Of a stretch of 64,000 bases of DNA, positions 33,506-44,720 are shown piece after piece. The stretch covers positions 1-64,000 of the forward strand of contig JABDFU010000004.1 of assembly GCA_013286385.1 (NCBI GenBank), read 5' to 3'. Both the position numbers and the translations under genes were made by a program. The DNA comes from Bacteroidota bacterium. Lineage in GTDB: Bacteria; Bacteroidota; Bacteroidia; JABDFU01. The stretch's first letter is position 1, and each line of letters starts with the position of its first letter. Under the pieces are notes generated by a model. It was given only the letters and a program-made list of their open reading frames with translations, was not told the DNA's origin and ran no database searches.

Positions 33506-34786
33506 ATGAAGATTCTGATAAAAAATATAGGCGTTTTGGTTCAAACGGAAGAGGCTTCAGGCGAAGGCTCTGGCAAGGGTTCTGGAGAAGGCTCAAGGCA
33601 AAAGGTCTGCGGAGCCCGGATGAGCGTACTTCCCTGCCTGAAAGACGCATGGATTGCCCTTGATTCGGGCCTTATAGCCGATTACGGGCCAATGGATAGC
33701 TTCCCCGGAATTTCAGACTGGTCGAACCTGAAGGTAATTGACGCTACTGGTAAGTGCGTTTTTCCAAGCTGGTGCGATTCCCATACCCATTTGGTTTATG
33801 CCGGCAGCAGGGAAAATGAATATTCAGACCGCCTGAAGGGTTTGTCTTATCAGGAAATCGCCATCAGGGGCGGTGGTATACTTAACTCCGCAGCATTGCT
33901 AAGAAAAACACCCGAAAAGGAGTTGTATGACTCAGCCATGCTCAGGATTAAAGAAGTTCTGCTTCAGGGAACAGGTGCCATTGAAATAAAAAGCGGGTAC
34001 GGTCTCGACCTCGAAAGTGAACTGAAAATGCTCAGGGTAATAAAAAAAATAAAGGACACGAGTCCCCTGACCGTTAAGTCTACTTTTCTGGGTGCTCATG
34101 CCGTTCCTTCAGAGTTTAAAGGGAATACTGCCGGATACCTGAATTACCTGATCGCCGAAATGCTTCCTGCCATTGCCTCAGAAGGACTTGCCGATTATTG
34201 CGATGTGTTCTGTGAAAAAAACTATTTCAGCAAGGAAGAAACGCTGAAGGTTCTGGAGGCCGGTCTCAAACACGGCCTCAGGCCAAAGGTTCATGCCGAG
34301 CAATTGAGTCACAGCGGTGGCATTGAAGCAGGAGTTTGTTGTAATGCGATAAGCGTAGATCACCTTGAATTTGCCAGCGATAGTGATATTGAGTTCCTTA
34401 GGAATTCATCCACTATGCCAACTATTCTGCCGGGAGCTCAGCTCTTCCTCCAGTTACCATCCGCACCGGTGCGAAAAATGATAGCAGCAGGACTTCCCCT
34501 GGCAATTGCCAGCGACTTCAATCCGGGAAGCTGCCCAAGCGGAAACATGAATTTAATGCTGGGACTGGGCTGCATGCTTTACAAGATGACTCCCGAAGAA
34601 GTTATTCATGCCGGCACCCTGAATTCAGCCTATGCAATGGACCTTAGCTCCAGCCATGGCAGCATAGCCATCGGCAAAAAAGCAAATCTGTTTATTACCC
34701 GTGAAATCCCTGGCTACTCCTTCCTCCCCTATTCATTCGGAAGCAACCTGGTGGAAACCGTCATTCTCAACGGAGAAATTCAATGA
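33506..34786 (+). CDS. hutI: Imidazolonepropionase
   Basis: FPSWCDSHTHLVYAGSRENEYSDRLKGLSYQEIA; EIKSGYGLDLESELKML; AIASDFNPGSCPSGNM. Confidence 0.94.
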   Translation: MKILIKNIGVLVQTEEASGEGSGKGSGEGSRQKVCGARMSVLPCLKDAWIALDSGLIADYGPMDSFPGISDWSNLKVIDATGKCVFPSWCDSHTHLVYAGSRENEYSDRLKGLSYQEIAIRGGGILNSAALLRKTPEKELYDSAMLRIKEVLLQGTGAIEIKSGYGLDLESELKMLRVIKKIKDTSPLTVKSTFLGAHAVPSEFKGNTAGYLNYLIAEMLPAIASEGLADYCDVFCEKNYFSKEETLKVLEAGLKHGLRPKVHAEQLSHSGGIEAGVCCNAISVDHLEFASDSDIEFLRNSSTMPTILPGAQLFLQLPSAPVRKMIAAGLPLAIASDFNPGSCPSGNMNLMLGLGCMLYKMTPEEVIHAGTLNSAYAMDLSSSHGSIAIGKKANLFITREIPGYSFLPYSFGSNLVETVILNGEIQ

Positions 34787-36096
34787 GGCCTACCCATCGG
34801 TTTTCAGGCGAAATTTTCAAGTCCTCTGTTTTTTGGATGCTGATTTTTTCCTTTCTGCTCAAAACCTTTTTTCTGTTTTTTTTTTCACCCCCTTTCAGGC
34901 TCTGGGAAGATCATACGATCGCATTAAATATTTTAAGCACCGGTAATTTTTACATCGACATAGACGGAGCGGTAAACCATAGCTTTCAATTTCCCGTCTA
35001 CCCAACTATTCTGTCGGTACTTTACCTGGTTTTCGGCTGCCATCCCATTGTCGCCTGCCTTTACAACAATTTCATTAATCTGCTTACGGGTTTTGTGCTG
35101 GCCGGATTATTAAAAGAATTCCTTGCCTGCCTGAACCTGTCTTTTCTATCGGAAAAGAAAAGAAAATCAGTTATACGGTTAACTGTTTTTGCCTATATCC
35201 TTCACCCCGCAATTAATTTTTACACCCTCTGCAATGTTCACCCTTTTATCCAGAACATGTTCTTTTTGCTTCTGGCCACTTCAATGGGCTTGAGGCTTGC
35301 AAAGAGAGTGTCTTCACCGCAAACTCCGGACAGAAAACACACCCTGGTATTTGGTCTTGTTTTAGGCCTGGCCATTCTTGACCGGGGAACCGCATTGTTT
35401 TCAATACTCCCATTTACCCTTGTCCTTTTTTTCAGAAAGGGGCTAACGAAGACCATTTCTCAACTTGCCCTGATTCTGCCTCTTGCAGTTGCGGTCTGCC
35501 TGCCCTGGATCCTTCACAATTATGCTACCGATAAGATAACCGGGCTTGAATCCGCAGCCGGAAAAGATATGCTTAAGGGGCTCCTGAAGAATTCAGAAGG
35601 CAGCAATTATTTATCCGACGGCAGTTTTTACAGTGAAGCCTTTTCAAAAGCTGAGATGGACCACATTGGGAGGCTCACAGCCGGACAGCAAAACACCTAT
35701 TACATGCAACGGGTCAGGGATATTTGGAAAACACATCCTGGATTTGCCATAAAAATGTACCTGATTAAACTCAAAAATTTCTGGTGGTTCAGAACCCGCG
35801 CCGGAAATGAACAAAGCCAACGCATACAAAAACTTGTTCCGCTTTACAAATCGTTTTACCTCATTGTTTTACTGCTTGTTCTCGCTTCGTTCTATTACTT
35901 AAGAGGCAAAGTCCTGATTTTACTATCCGTTCCAATGGCGCTTTCGCTGCTTCAGGCAGCTTTTTATGTTGAAACAAGGCATCGCATAATTATTGAACCC
36001 CTGTTGATTTTTATTGCGTTGCTCGCCCTCACTTGCATTTTCTCCAGGACTCGCATGCCTTTTCTCCCGGAAAAGAATAGTAACTTCACAGATTAA
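34783..36096 (+). CDS. Multi-pass membrane protein, glycosyltransferase-39-like
   Basis: Hydrophobic helices; overlaps hutI stop. Confidence 0.5.
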   Translation: MRPTHRFSGEIFKSSVFWMLIFSFLLKTFFLFFFSPPFRLWEDHTIALNILSTGNFYIDIDGAVNHSFQFPVYPTILSVLYLVFGCHPIVACLYNNFINLLTGFVLAGLLKEFLACLNLSFLSEKKRKSVIRLTVFAYILHPAINFYTLCNVHPFIQNMFFLLLATSMGLRLAKRVSSPQTPDRKHTLVFGLVLGLAILDRGTALFSILPFTLVLFFRKGLTKTISQLALILPLAVAVCLPWILHNYATDKITGLESAAGKDMLKGLLKNSEGSNYLSDGSFYSEAFSKAEMDHIGRLTAGQQNTYYMQRVRDIWKTHPGFAIKMYLIKLKNFWWFRTRAGNEQSQRIQKLVPLYKSFYLIVLLLVLASFYYLRGKVLILLSVPMALSLLQAAFYVETRHRIIIEPLLIFIALLALTCIFSRTRMPFLPEKNSNFTD

Positions 36097-36107
36097 ATTT
36101 CAGGATC

Positions 36108-37799
36108 ATGGAAAAATTAATTGAATGTGTTCCTAATTTCAGCGAAGGAAAGGACTTGCATTTGATCAAACAGATCACCGATGAAATTGAGAAAACAGAC
36201 GGCGTACGCCTGCTGAATGTTGATCCGGGTAAGACCACGAACAGGACTGTCGTTACTTTTGTAGGTACCCCCGAGGCCGTTTGCGAAGCTGCTTTTCAGG
36301 CTATCCGAAAAGCAGCTGAACTGATAGACATGCGCAAACAGCACGGGGAACATCCCCGGATGGGAGCCACTGATGTATGCCCCCTGATTCCTGTTTCGAA
36401 TATCAGCATGGAAGAAACGGCCATATGGTCGAAAAAACTTGCCGAAAGGGTCGGAAAAGAACTGAACATTCCGGTCTATTTATATGAAAATTCCCAACCC
36501 AATCCTTTACGCAAAAACCTTTCCCTCATCCGTTCGGGTGAATACGAAGGCTTTTTCAAAAAAATAACCCAACCGCAGTGGAAACCCGATTTCGGCCCTT
36601 CGGTTTTCCCTGCAGCCACCGGAGCAACGGTGATCGGGGCGCGTGGTTTTCTGGTAGCCTACAATATCAATCTGAATACAACTTCTGTCAGACGCGCAAA
36701 TGCCATAGCTTTTGATGTCAGAGAAACAGGAAGAGTGAAACGAGAAGGCCATCCTGTTACCGGAAAACCAATAACAGACAGCAAAGGAGAGCCGGTCTAT
36801 ATTCCTGGGACGCTGAAATCGGTAAAAGCCATAGGCTGGTACATTGAAGAATTTGGCATTGCCCAGATATCTATGAACCTGACCGACATTTCGGTTACTC
36901 CGGTACATGCAGCTTTCGAGGAAGTATCCAAAAAAGCCATGGAAAGGGGCATCCGTGTCACCGGATCTGAATTGGTCGGACTTATTCCTTTAGACGCTTT
37001 ACTGCAGGCAGGAAGGTATTTTCTTCACATGCAAAAACGCTCCCTTGGCATCTCTGAAAAAGAGTTGATAAAAATTGCGGTCAAATCATTGGGGCTCGAA
37101 GAACTGGGCCCCTTTAAACCTGACGAGCGCATAATCGAATATTTACTGGCAGACAAAAGTTCATCAAAACTGGCTAAGCTTTCGCTAAAGGAATTTTCAG
37201 AAGAAACGGCTTCTGAAAGCTCTGCTCCGGGAGGGGGTTCTGTTTCAGCCTACCTGGGATCATTGGGTGCGGCTCTTGGAACCATGGTCGCCAATCTTTC
37301 TGCTCACAAACCCGGATGGGACGAACACTGGGAGGAATTTTCAAAATGGGCCGAAAAAGGGATGGTTCTGCAAACCCGGCTTCTTGCGCTGGTTGATGAA
37401 GACTGCTCTTCGTTTAACAATATAATGGCGGCCTTTTCGCTTCCCAAATCCACTGCCGAAGAAAAGAACAGGAGAACTCAGGAAATACAAAGGGCTACTA
37501 AAACTGCCACAGAGGTGCCGCTGCAGGTGATGGAACTCAGTCTGAAGTCCATGGAACTGATTCAGGCTATGGTAGAAAAAGGAAATCCCAATTCTGTTTC
37601 GGATGCAGGTGTTGCGGCCTTGTGTGCCAGAAGTGCGGTAATGGGAGCGTATCTGAATGTCACCATTAACGCCAAAGGCCTTCAGGACAAAACGCTTGCA
37701 CAGCAACTAATAAGCAAAGGAAAGGCGCTGCAGGAAAAGGCTGGTGCCCTGGAAACATCAGTGCTATCAGCTGTTAGCGCTAAAATAAACGGAAATTAG
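36108..37799 (+). CDS. ftcD: Glutamate formimidoyltransferase / formimidoyltetrahydrofolate cyclodeaminase
   Basis: MEKLIECVPNFSEGKDLHLIKQI; EHPRMGATDVCPLIPV; C-terminal SSAPGGGSVSAYLGSLGAALGTMVANL. Confidence 0.93.
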   Translation: MEKLIECVPNFSEGKDLHLIKQITDEIEKTDGVRLLNVDPGKTTNRTVVTFVGTPEAVCEAAFQAIRKAAELIDMRKQHGEHPRMGATDVCPLIPVSNISMEETAIWSKKLAERVGKELNIPVYLYENSQPNPLRKNLSLIRSGEYEGFFKKITQPQWKPDFGPSVFPAATGATVIGARGFLVAYNINLNTTSVRRANAIAFDVRETGRVKREGHPVTGKPITDSKGEPVYIPGTLKSVKAIGWYIEEFGIAQISMNLTDISVTPVHAAFEEVSKKAMERGIRVTGSELVGLIPLDALLQAGRYFLHMQKRSLGISEKELIKIAVKSLGLEELGPFKPDERIIEYLLADKSSSKLAKLSLKEFSEETASESSAPGGGSVSAYLGSLGAALGTMVANLSAHKPGWDEHWEEFSKWAEKGMVLQTRLLALVDEDCSSFNNIMAAFSLPKSTAEEKNRRTQEIQRATKTATEVPLQVMELSLKSMELIQAMVEKGNPNSVSDAGVAALCARSAVMGAYLNVTINAKGLQDKTLAQQLISKGKALQEKAGALETSVLSAVSAKINGN

Positions 37800-37812
37800 G
37801 TACAACCTTCTT

Positions 37813-40074
37813 ATGAACAGGATTCTGGCGAGGTACGATGTGTTGCGGAGGTTCGTTTTTTCCTTCTCCATTCAGTTGTTGATGGTTCATTTCAAAAAGA
37901 ACCTCACCATGATGATCTTCTGGCTGGTTCTGTTCGGTATTGTAAACGGATCCGTCGCTTCAAAATATGGTGTTTCCTTTCTTTTTCTAAGCCCGGAGTA
38001 TTTTGACCGGGTAAATTTTCTTTCGTATTTCATCGTGGGATTTGCTGTAGGGGGATTTATAATGGCATTCAACATTTCCAGTTATATCATGAACGGCTAC
38101 CGATTCCCTTTCATCGCTACGCTCTACAATCCCTTTTTAAAATATTGTATCAACAATTCCGTTTTGCCGTTTACTTTCGTTGCCACTTACCTGTATAAAG
38201 TTTACCAGTTTCAACTGAGCGAAAAAGTCTTTGCCACTGTTCATATTCTCTTTCTGGAGTCCGGATTTTTAGCCGGACTCATACTTTTTGTTTTTCTCTC
38301 GGTGTCCTATTTCTTTACGATCAACAAGGACATCTACAAAATGTTCGGTGTAAGGGGTCAGGAAGCGATCAGAGAAAGAGAAAGAATAGGCAAGCAAAGG
38401 CTGGAATGGAAAAACCTGAACCTGATCAAAGAATCCCGCGACTGGTATGTTGAAACCTACTGGACCCTGCCCTTTGTAAACCGGCTTGTAAGGCCGGTTC
38501 GCCATTACAAAAAAGAAATGCTCCGGAAAGTTTTTAAACAAAATCACCAAAATGCGTTTTTCTTTGTCCTGATTTGTACGGTAACCTTGTTTGTGCTGAG
38601 CTTTTTTCAGGACAAACCTTTTTTCATCATTCCGGCCGGTGCCAGCATACTGCTTTTATTTACCATGTTTATCATGCTGACCAGCGCGCTTTACGTCTGG
38701 ATAAGGGGTTGGGCAAGCCTGCTGCTGATTCTGATTTTTCTTACCGTCAACGGACTTTACAAGCTCGACGTGTTTAACAATAGCAATAAAGCGTACGGAC
38801 TCAATTACGATACCGTGAAAGCTTCCTTTACCAATTCGGTGCTGGACAAAATGAACTGTGATTCCCTTCAGCGGGAGGCTGACATACGCTATACCATTGA
38901 AATCCTCAACAAGTGGAGGCTTAAAAACATCAGCGCAAACGAAAAAAAACCCAAGCTGGTGCTTATCAATGCTCCCGGAGGTGGATTACGGGCCTCTCTC
39001 TGGACCTTTTATTCCCTGCAATACGCAGACAGTGTCCTGGGGGGTGAACTGCTCAAACATACCGAACTCATCACGGGGTCCTCAGGCGGAATGATAGGTG
39101 CAGCCTATCTAAGGGAACTTTACTGGAGAAAACAAACCGGACGACTAAACAGCACTCATTTTTCGGAATACGTAAACAATATGGGTAAGGACGTTCTGAA
39201 TCCGATTGCCTTTAGCCTGGCCGTAAACGATTTTTTCTTTCCGCTTCAGAAAGTAAAAAAAGGCTCTTTTCAATACAATAAGGACCGGGGCTATGCATTT
39301 GAATGGAAGTTAAACCTCAACACAGACGGCATTCTCAACCGCTCCCTGCACGACTACCTCCAGCCCGAAAAAGAGGCAATCCTTCCCTTGATGATCTTTT
39401 CCCCCACTGTGGCTAATGACGGAAGAAAACTATTTATTTCAGCTCAACCCATATCCTATCTCTGCCAGAATTATTTTACCCAAAATGCTCATGTACAGCC
39501 CCTTTACGACGGAATTGAATATTCCCGCTTTTTTGAACCCCAGGGCGCTCAGAACACCCGGTTCAGCAGCGTACTGAGAATGAGCGCAACCTTCCCTTAT
39601 GTTTCACCAATCGTTTCGCTTCCGAGCGAACCCCGCATCGAAGTACTGGATGCAGGAATGAGGGACAATTTCGGATTGGAAACTTCGCTTAAATTTCTTT
39701 TTGCTTTCCGTAACTGGATAACCAGCAATACAAGTGGTGTTGTTATTATTCAGATAAGGGACAAAAAGAAAGAGTCTCCGATTGACGAAAACCCAACCCG
39801 GGATATTCTTCAGAATGCAGTTTTGCCCCTGGGCTTATTGTACAGCAACCTGTTTAACATTCAGGATCTGAATCAAAATCAGCTACTGCAATATGCAAGT
39901 CTGTGGTTTGACCAGCAGGTTGACATTATCAACCTTGAAATGAAAAGAACTAAAGTGGATAATATTTCCCTGAGCTGGCACCTTACCAATAACGAGAAAA
40001 GCAGGATTCTTGAATCAGTTAACCTAAAGGAAAATCAACAATCCATTCAGAAACTGAAAGAATTGCTGAATTAA
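37813..40074 (+). CDS. Membrane-anchored patatin-like phospholipase
   Basis: N-terminal TM helices; INAPGGGLRASLWT, TGSSGGMIGAAYL, LDAGMRDNFG. Confidence 0.75.
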   Translation: MNRILARYDVLRRFVFSFSIQLLMVHFKKNLTMMIFWLVLFGIVNGSVASKYGVSFLFLSPEYFDRVNFLSYFIVGFAVGGFIMAFNISSYIMNGYRFPFIATLYNPFLKYCINNSVLPFTFVATYLYKVYQFQLSEKVFATVHILFLESGFLAGLILFVFLSVSYFFTINKDIYKMFGVRGQEAIRERERIGKQRLEWKNLNLIKESRDWYVETYWTLPFVNRLVRPVRHYKKEMLRKVFKQNHQNAFFFVLICTVTLFVLSFFQDKPFFIIPAGASILLLFTMFIMLTSALYVWIRGWASLLLILIFLTVNGLYKLDVFNNSNKAYGLNYDTVKASFTNSVLDKMNCDSLQREADIRYTIEILNKWRLKNISANEKKPKLVLINAPGGGLRASLWTFYSLQYADSVLGGELLKHTELITGSSGGMIGAAYLRELYWRKQTGRLNSTHFSEYVNNMGKDVLNPIAFSLAVNDFFFPLQKVKKGSFQYNKDRGYAFEWKLNLNTDGILNRSLHDYLQPEKEAILPLMIFSPTVANDGRKLFISAQPISYLCQNYFTQNAHVQPLYDGIEYSRFFEPQGAQNTRFSSVLRMSATFPYVSPIVSLPSEPRIEVLDAGMRDNFGLETSLKFLFAFRNWITSNTSGVVIIQIRDKKKESPIDENPTRDILQNAVLPLGLLYSNLFNIQDLNQNQLLQYASLWFDQQVDIINLEMKRTKVDNISLSWHLTNNEKSRILESVNLKENQQSIQKLKELLN

Positions 40075-40271
40075 TTCAAAATTAACTCCAGTTTACCCAA
40101 CAGGTTGTTATCCCTTATACTCAAAGCTTTGGAATAGTTAAGTATACTGGCAATAACCAGTTCTGAAGGGTTTCTGTCACCTGAACCTCGGGCCAGGGAA
40201 TCAGCCCGGGAAACTGATTTGTTTTTTGAACTTAATTTGAACAGCTGGTTCAGCGTAGTAGTTTTGCTCAT
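40071..40271 (-). CDS. Conserved hypothetical small protein
   Basis: 66-aa ORF downstream of sigma factor. Confidence 0.35.
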   Translation of the reverse strand: MSKTTTLNQLFKLSSKNKSVSRADSLARGSGDRNPSELVIASILNYSKALSIRDNNLLGKLELILN

Positions 40272-40362
40272 GCAAATCGGGCTTTTGTTTGTTTACTCAC
40301 AACAATTTGTTTACGTACAAATAACGCGGGTAAAACAGCCTTATTGCATCAACAGAAAAAAA

Positions 40363-40965
40363 TTATGTAGATAAAACCAAGCCCTTTTCGCTAACCATTT
40401 TACGCAGGTTAATCAGAGCATACCTCATCCGGCCAAGGGCCGTATTAATGCTTACATTGGTAGATTCGGCAATCTCTTTAAAGCTCATATCATAATAGTG
40501 CCGCATCATCAGAACCTCCCTCTGATCCTCGGGAAGCTTGGTTACAAGTTTTCTTAAGTCCTTGTTAATCTGACGTTTAGTAATATCTTCCTCAGCCGTT
40601 GGTTCATCGTTCTGAATTAGGTCAAAAATATCAAACTCCTCTCCGTCTTCATTGGCCCCACCGCTTACTGTAGGCATGCGGCTGTCTTTGCGAAAATGAT
40701 CAATCATTAGGTTATGAGCTATGCGCTCAACCCAGGGCAGAAACTTCCCTTCTTCATTGTACTGTCCCCTGCGGAGGGTATTGATGACCTTAAAAAAGGT
40801 TTCCTGAAATACGTCATTGGCCAGATCCCGGTCACTGGATATAGTCATGATATAGGAAAACAGTCGTCTTTTGTGGCGGTGAACCAAAGTTTCAAGAGCT
40901 GACTCTTCGCCCTTCATATACAGATTTACAAGCTGATGGTCGTCCATTAACTGCTGCGTACTCAT
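40363..40965 (-). CDS. ECF-type RNA polymerase sigma factor
   Basis: DLANDVFQETFFKVINTL; LPEDQREVLMMRHYYDMSFKEIAESTNVSINTALGRMRYAL. Confidence 0.92.
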   Translation of the reverse strand: MSTQQLMDDHQLVNLYMKGEESALETLVHRHKRRLFSYIMTISSDRDLANDVFQETFFKVINTLRRGQYNEEGKFLPWVERIAHNLMIDHFRKDSRMPTVSGGANEDGEEFDIFDLIQNDEPTAEEDITKRQINKDLRKLVTKLPEDQREVLMMRHYYDMSFKEIAESTNVSINTALGRMRYALINLRKMVSEKGLVLST

Positions 40966-41150
40966 AGGTACCTCCTTTTTTATGTTTAGTTAGCACTAAA
41001 TAAAAAAGTAGCAGTTGTCTATTAATGGATCCGTTTAAGAAGTTAAACGCTGCAATAAACCGAATATTGCATACGCTGTACTAATTTTTACGCTACAAAT
41101 ATGTAACATATCGGGCAGAAAAGCAAATTAATAAGTATGTATCTTTCGTC

Positions 41151-42062
41151 ATGCAATTACTTAAAAAAATGTGCTCCATTCAGGCTCCCTCGGGGAATGA
41201 AAAAGCGATGACGGCATTTGTTCTGGATTATGTAAAAAAGAACAAATCAAAATGGGTGGTTCAACCCAGAATATACAAAGGGAAAGATTTCCAGGATTGT
41301 CTGCTGTTGGTTTTCGGCAAGCCACGAACGGCAGTTTTTGCCCACCTCGACGCTATCGGATTCACCGTCCGATACAACAAGGAATTGATAAAAATAGGCG
41401 GGCCCCGGACTGAAAACGGTTATGCTCTGGTAGGCAAGGATAGTATAGGAAAAATTGAATGCCGGCTAAACGTAGCCAAAGACAACAAGCTCAGTTATAC
41501 GTTTAACCGCGAAATCGACAGAGGTACTTCCCTGACGTTCAAACCCGATTTCAGGGAATCGGTATCCCATGTCCAATGCTGTTATCTGGACAATCGTTTA
41601 GGTGTATGGAATGCACTGAAAGTCGCTGAAACCCTTAAAAACGGCATTATTGCGTTCTCCTGCTGGGAGGAACAGGGAGGTGGAAGCGTGGAATACCTGG
41701 CTCGGTTTATATACAAAAAATTCAAGGTCAGGCAAGCCCTTATAAGTGATATTACATGGGTAACAGAAGGAATTAAGGCCGGAAAAGGAGTGGCCATTTC
41801 TATGCGGGATTCTGGACTTCCGCGCAGAAGCTATGTCGAAAAAATCATTTCCATTGCCCAAAAAAACAAGCTGACATTTCAGCTCGAAGTCGAAGGAAGC
41901 GGAGGAAGTGACGGCAACGCTCTTCAGCGCTCCCCTTACCCTTTTGACTGGTGTTTTGTAGGCGCGCCCGAAGAACAGGTGCACTCACCAAATGAAAAGG
42001 TACACAAAGACGACATTCAAAGCATGACCAAAATGTATCAGGTTCTGATGAAGGAATTGTAA
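41151..42062 (+). CDS. M42/M20-like aminopeptidase
   Basis: [49 protein letters not shown]. Confidence 0.75.
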   Translation: MQLLKKMCSIQAPSGNEKAMTAFVLDYVKKNKSKWVVQPRIYKGKDFQDCLLLVFGKPRTAVFAHLDAIGFTVRYNKELIKIGGPRTENGYALVGKDSIGKIECRLNVAKDNKLSYTFNREIDRGTSLTFKPDFRESVSHVQCCYLDNRLGVWNALKVAETLKNGIIAFSCWEEQGGGSVEYLARFIYKKFKVRQALISDITWVTEGIKAGKGVAISMRDSGLPRRSYVEKIISIAQKNKLTFQLEVEGSGGSDGNALQRSPYPFDWCFVGAPEEQVHSPNEKVHKDDIQSMTKMYQVLMKEL

Positions 42063-42086
42063 CGCTGATCAGACAGTACCGAAGGC

Positions 42087-42815
42087 TTATTCCTCCACTT
42101 TGTGGTGAAGACTTTGTTCAGCGCTCTGCTTAATAATATGATGGGAGGTTTCCACACCCAGATAGCGATCAATGGCATGATGAACAACATAAATCACCGG
42201 CGTCAGTAGAATCGCAATGATCAGCTTAATGCTGTAATCGGTCAGCGCCGTATTGAAAAAAATGCCGGTACTCATTTTTCCGGGGAGCCAAAAAGCAATT
42301 CCCAGCACCACAAAAGTATCCACAAGCTGCGACACAACGGTAGAACCGGTCGAACGCAGCCACATCATTTTTCCTCCTGTTTTGTCCCGTAACAGCCAGA
42401 AAATAAAAACATCCACAAACTGAGAAGTCAGAAAAGCGATAATACTTCCGACAATGATCCACATGCTTTGCCCGAAAACTGCATTGAATTGGTTGTCGTT
42501 TACTGATGCAGAAATAGGTGCAGCATGGACGCGGGTTGCAAACAACAACAAAATAAAGGTGTAAGAAATCAGTCCTGCCGTAAGCAGTGAAAGCTTTCGC
42601 ACGCCTTTGGTACCAAAATATTCATTGATAATGTCTGTTGCTATGAATACCACAGGCCACGGAATAATACCGATACTCATAATAAAGGGGCCTTTTCCGA
42701 AAAAGGGTCCAAGTGCAATCAGCTTTGATCCGATCAACTCAGCGACTACCGCGTTTGTTATAAAAAAACCGGCCAGTACGATAAATACAATGTCCTTTCT
42801 TGAACTGAAAATCAT
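42087..42815 (-). CDS. yhhQ: Queuosine precursor transporter, YhhQ family
   Basis: NAVVAELIGSKLI; WPVVFIATDIINEYFGTKGVRKL; SQFVDVFIFWLLRDKTGGKMMWLRSTGSTVVSQLVDTFV. Confidence 0.85.
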   Translation of the reverse strand: MIFSSRKDIVFIVLAGFFITNAVVAELIGSKLIALGPFFGKGPFIMSIGIIPWPVVFIATDIINEYFGTKGVRKLSLLTAGLISYTFILLLFATRVHAAPISASVNDNQFNAVFGQSMWIIVGSIIAFLTSQFVDVFIFWLLRDKTGGKMMWLRSTGSTVVSQLVDTFVVLGIAFWLPGKMSTGIFFNTALTDYSIKLIIAILLTPVIYVVHHAIDRYLGVETSHHIIKQSAEQSLHHKVEE

Positions 42816-42828
42816 GGCATTACTGGTT

Positions 42829-44109
42829 TTAAAGCGTTGTTAAAAATTCCTCAATCGAAGCATAAATGGATTTTAATTCTGATTCTGAAATGCAATACGG
42901 AGGCAACACATAAATAATATTGCCCAGTGGTCTCATCAGAATACCCTTGCTTATGAAAAACGCATAGGCCCTTTTCCGAAGATCATTGAAATACGAAGTT
43001 ACTCCCGATGTTTTCAATTGAATCGCCAGAATTGTCCCTTTGCTTCTGGCCTCGACGACTTTCGGGTTTCCTGTCAATCCGGAAGCGAATTTACTATGCA
43101 TCCTTGAGATCAGGTCTACCGAGGCAAATACATCCGTTCTTTCAAATACTTCCAGGCTCCCGATTGCCGCAGCACAGGCAATCGGATTGGCGGTGTACGA
43201 ATGGCCGTGAAAAAAAGCAGAGGTCCCGTTTCTTTCAAAACTTTCGTAAATGTCGGCACTGCTGGAGGTAATTCCCATGGCCATTGTTCCACCGGTAAGG
43301 CCTTTGGACAGACAAAACAGATCGGGCTTTTCCTGAATCTGATCACAGGCAAAGAACGTTCCGGTACGTCCGAACCCGGTCATGACCTCATCTGCAATAG
43401 TAAGGATAGAATTTTCCCGGCAAACGGCAAGCATTTCGCTGAGGATGCCGGGTTCATACATGAGCATCCCGGCGGTACCCAGCACCAGAGGTTCGAAAAT
43501 AAAGCAGGCGTACGCTGAAGCCATTTTGCCCGAACACCTGTTCTTCAACTCCTGTAAGACAGTCGCTTCCTGTCCTTTCAGGGGCACATCAATGTAGTCT
43601 ACGTCAAACAAAAAACTCCGGAAGGGTTCGGTGAAAGCACCCCGTTCGCTTACTGACATGGCCCCGAAGGTATCCCCATGATAAGAGTTTTTAAACGCCA
43701 GTACTTTTTTCCTGGGCTGGCCTTTGTTGTATCCGTATTGAATCGCCATTTTAAGGGCAACTTCCACTGCTGTGGATCCGTTGTCCGAGAAAAACAGCTT
43801 ACTCTGATTGGAGGGAAGTCTGGACAGAAGCTTTCCCGCAAGCACAACTGCCGGTTCATGGGTAAAGCCCGAAAAAATAACATGATCAAGTTTCTTCAGC
43901 TGATTACCTACGCATTCAGCGATGTGCGGATGCGAATGCCCGTGAATAGTGGTCCACCAGGATGAAATAGCATCTATGTATTTTTTACCGTTCTGATCAA
44001 TTATGCAGGAACCCGAAGCGGATGCGACCGGAACCGGAATCCCGTAAAGGTCCTTATCTGAATAAGGATGCCAGACCGTCTTTCGGTCCCGTTCAATAAG
44101 ACTGCTCAT
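42829..44109 (-). CDS. bioA: Adenosylmethionine-8-amino-7-oxononanoate transaminase
   Basis: VWHPYSDKD; ISSWWTTIHGHSHP; FSDNGSTAVEVALKMA; FFHGHSYTANPIACAAA. Confidence 0.94.
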   Translation of the reverse strand: MSSLIERDRKTVWHPYSDKDLYGIPVPVASASGSCIIDQNGKKYIDAISSWWTTIHGHSHPHIAECVGNQLKKLDHVIFSGFTHEPAVVLAGKLLSRLPSNQSKLFFSDNGSTAVEVALKMAIQYGYNKGQPRKKVLAFKNSYHGDTFGAMSVSERGAFTEPFRSFLFDVDYIDVPLKGQEATVLQELKNRCSGKMASAYACFIFEPLVLGTAGMLMYEPGILSEMLAVCRENSILTIADEVMTGFGRTGTFFACDQIQEKPDLFCLSKGLTGGTMAMGITSSSADIYESFERNGTSAFFHGHSYTANPIACAAAIGSLEVFERTDVFASVDLISRMHSKFASGLTGNPKVVEARSKGTILAIQLKTSGVTSYFNDLRKRAYAFFISKGILMRPLGNIIYVLPPYCISESELKSIYASIEEFLTTL

Positions 44110-44720
44110 ATCCCCTGAAATTGAGTTACGTTTTTAAGAACACTGGTCCTGCCGAATCCCGGTTCAAAAGGGATGTGCCCCAGTTTTTTTAAGCCGCTTT
44201 GCTTTAAAATCACCTGTTCGGATGCGCCGTTGATCTCGCCCGAAAAAATAATTCCCAGAACGGACAGCTTTCGGCGTTTGAGTTCGGCGCAGGTCAACAG
44301 GCTGTGATTGATACTGCCCAGGTAAAAATTGACAACCAGGATCACCCCCGCATTCAGGTGTCCAATCAGATCGGCTACCAGTTCGTTTTCATTTAAAGGA
44401 ACCAGCAGTCCTCCTGCCCCTTCAATAACCAAAGTCTGATTTGCCGATTCGGGTAAAGTAATTTTGCCCAACTCGATACGGATTCCTTCTTTTTCAGCCG
44501 CAGCGTGAGGCGATGCGGCTTCCTTCAGGCAATAGGCTTCCCGATGAATACGGCTTTTCGTATTGCTGATCAACCTTCGTACCGTTTCAGCATCAGTCTC
44601 CGGCTCAGTTCCGCACTGCACGGGTTTCCAGTAATCCGCTTTCAAAGCTTCTGTTATAACAGCAGATGCGATGGTCTTCCCGGTGTCCGTACCAATTCCG
44701 GTTATAAAAATTTTTCTCAT
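44106..44720 (-). CDS. bioD: Dethiobiotin synthase
   Basis: MRKIFITGIGTDTGKTIASAVITEAL; WKPVQCG; IEGAGGLLVPLN. Confidence 0.94.
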   Translation of the reverse strand: MRKIFITGIGTDTGKTIASAVITEALKADYWKPVQCGTEPETDAETVRRLISNTKSRIHREAYCLKEAASPHAAAEKEGIRIELGKITLPESANQTLVIEGAGGLLVPLNENELVADLIGHLNAGVILVVNFYLGSINHSLLTCAELKRRKLSVLGIIFSGEINGASEQVILKQSGLKKLGHIPFEPGFGRTSVLKNVTQFQGI

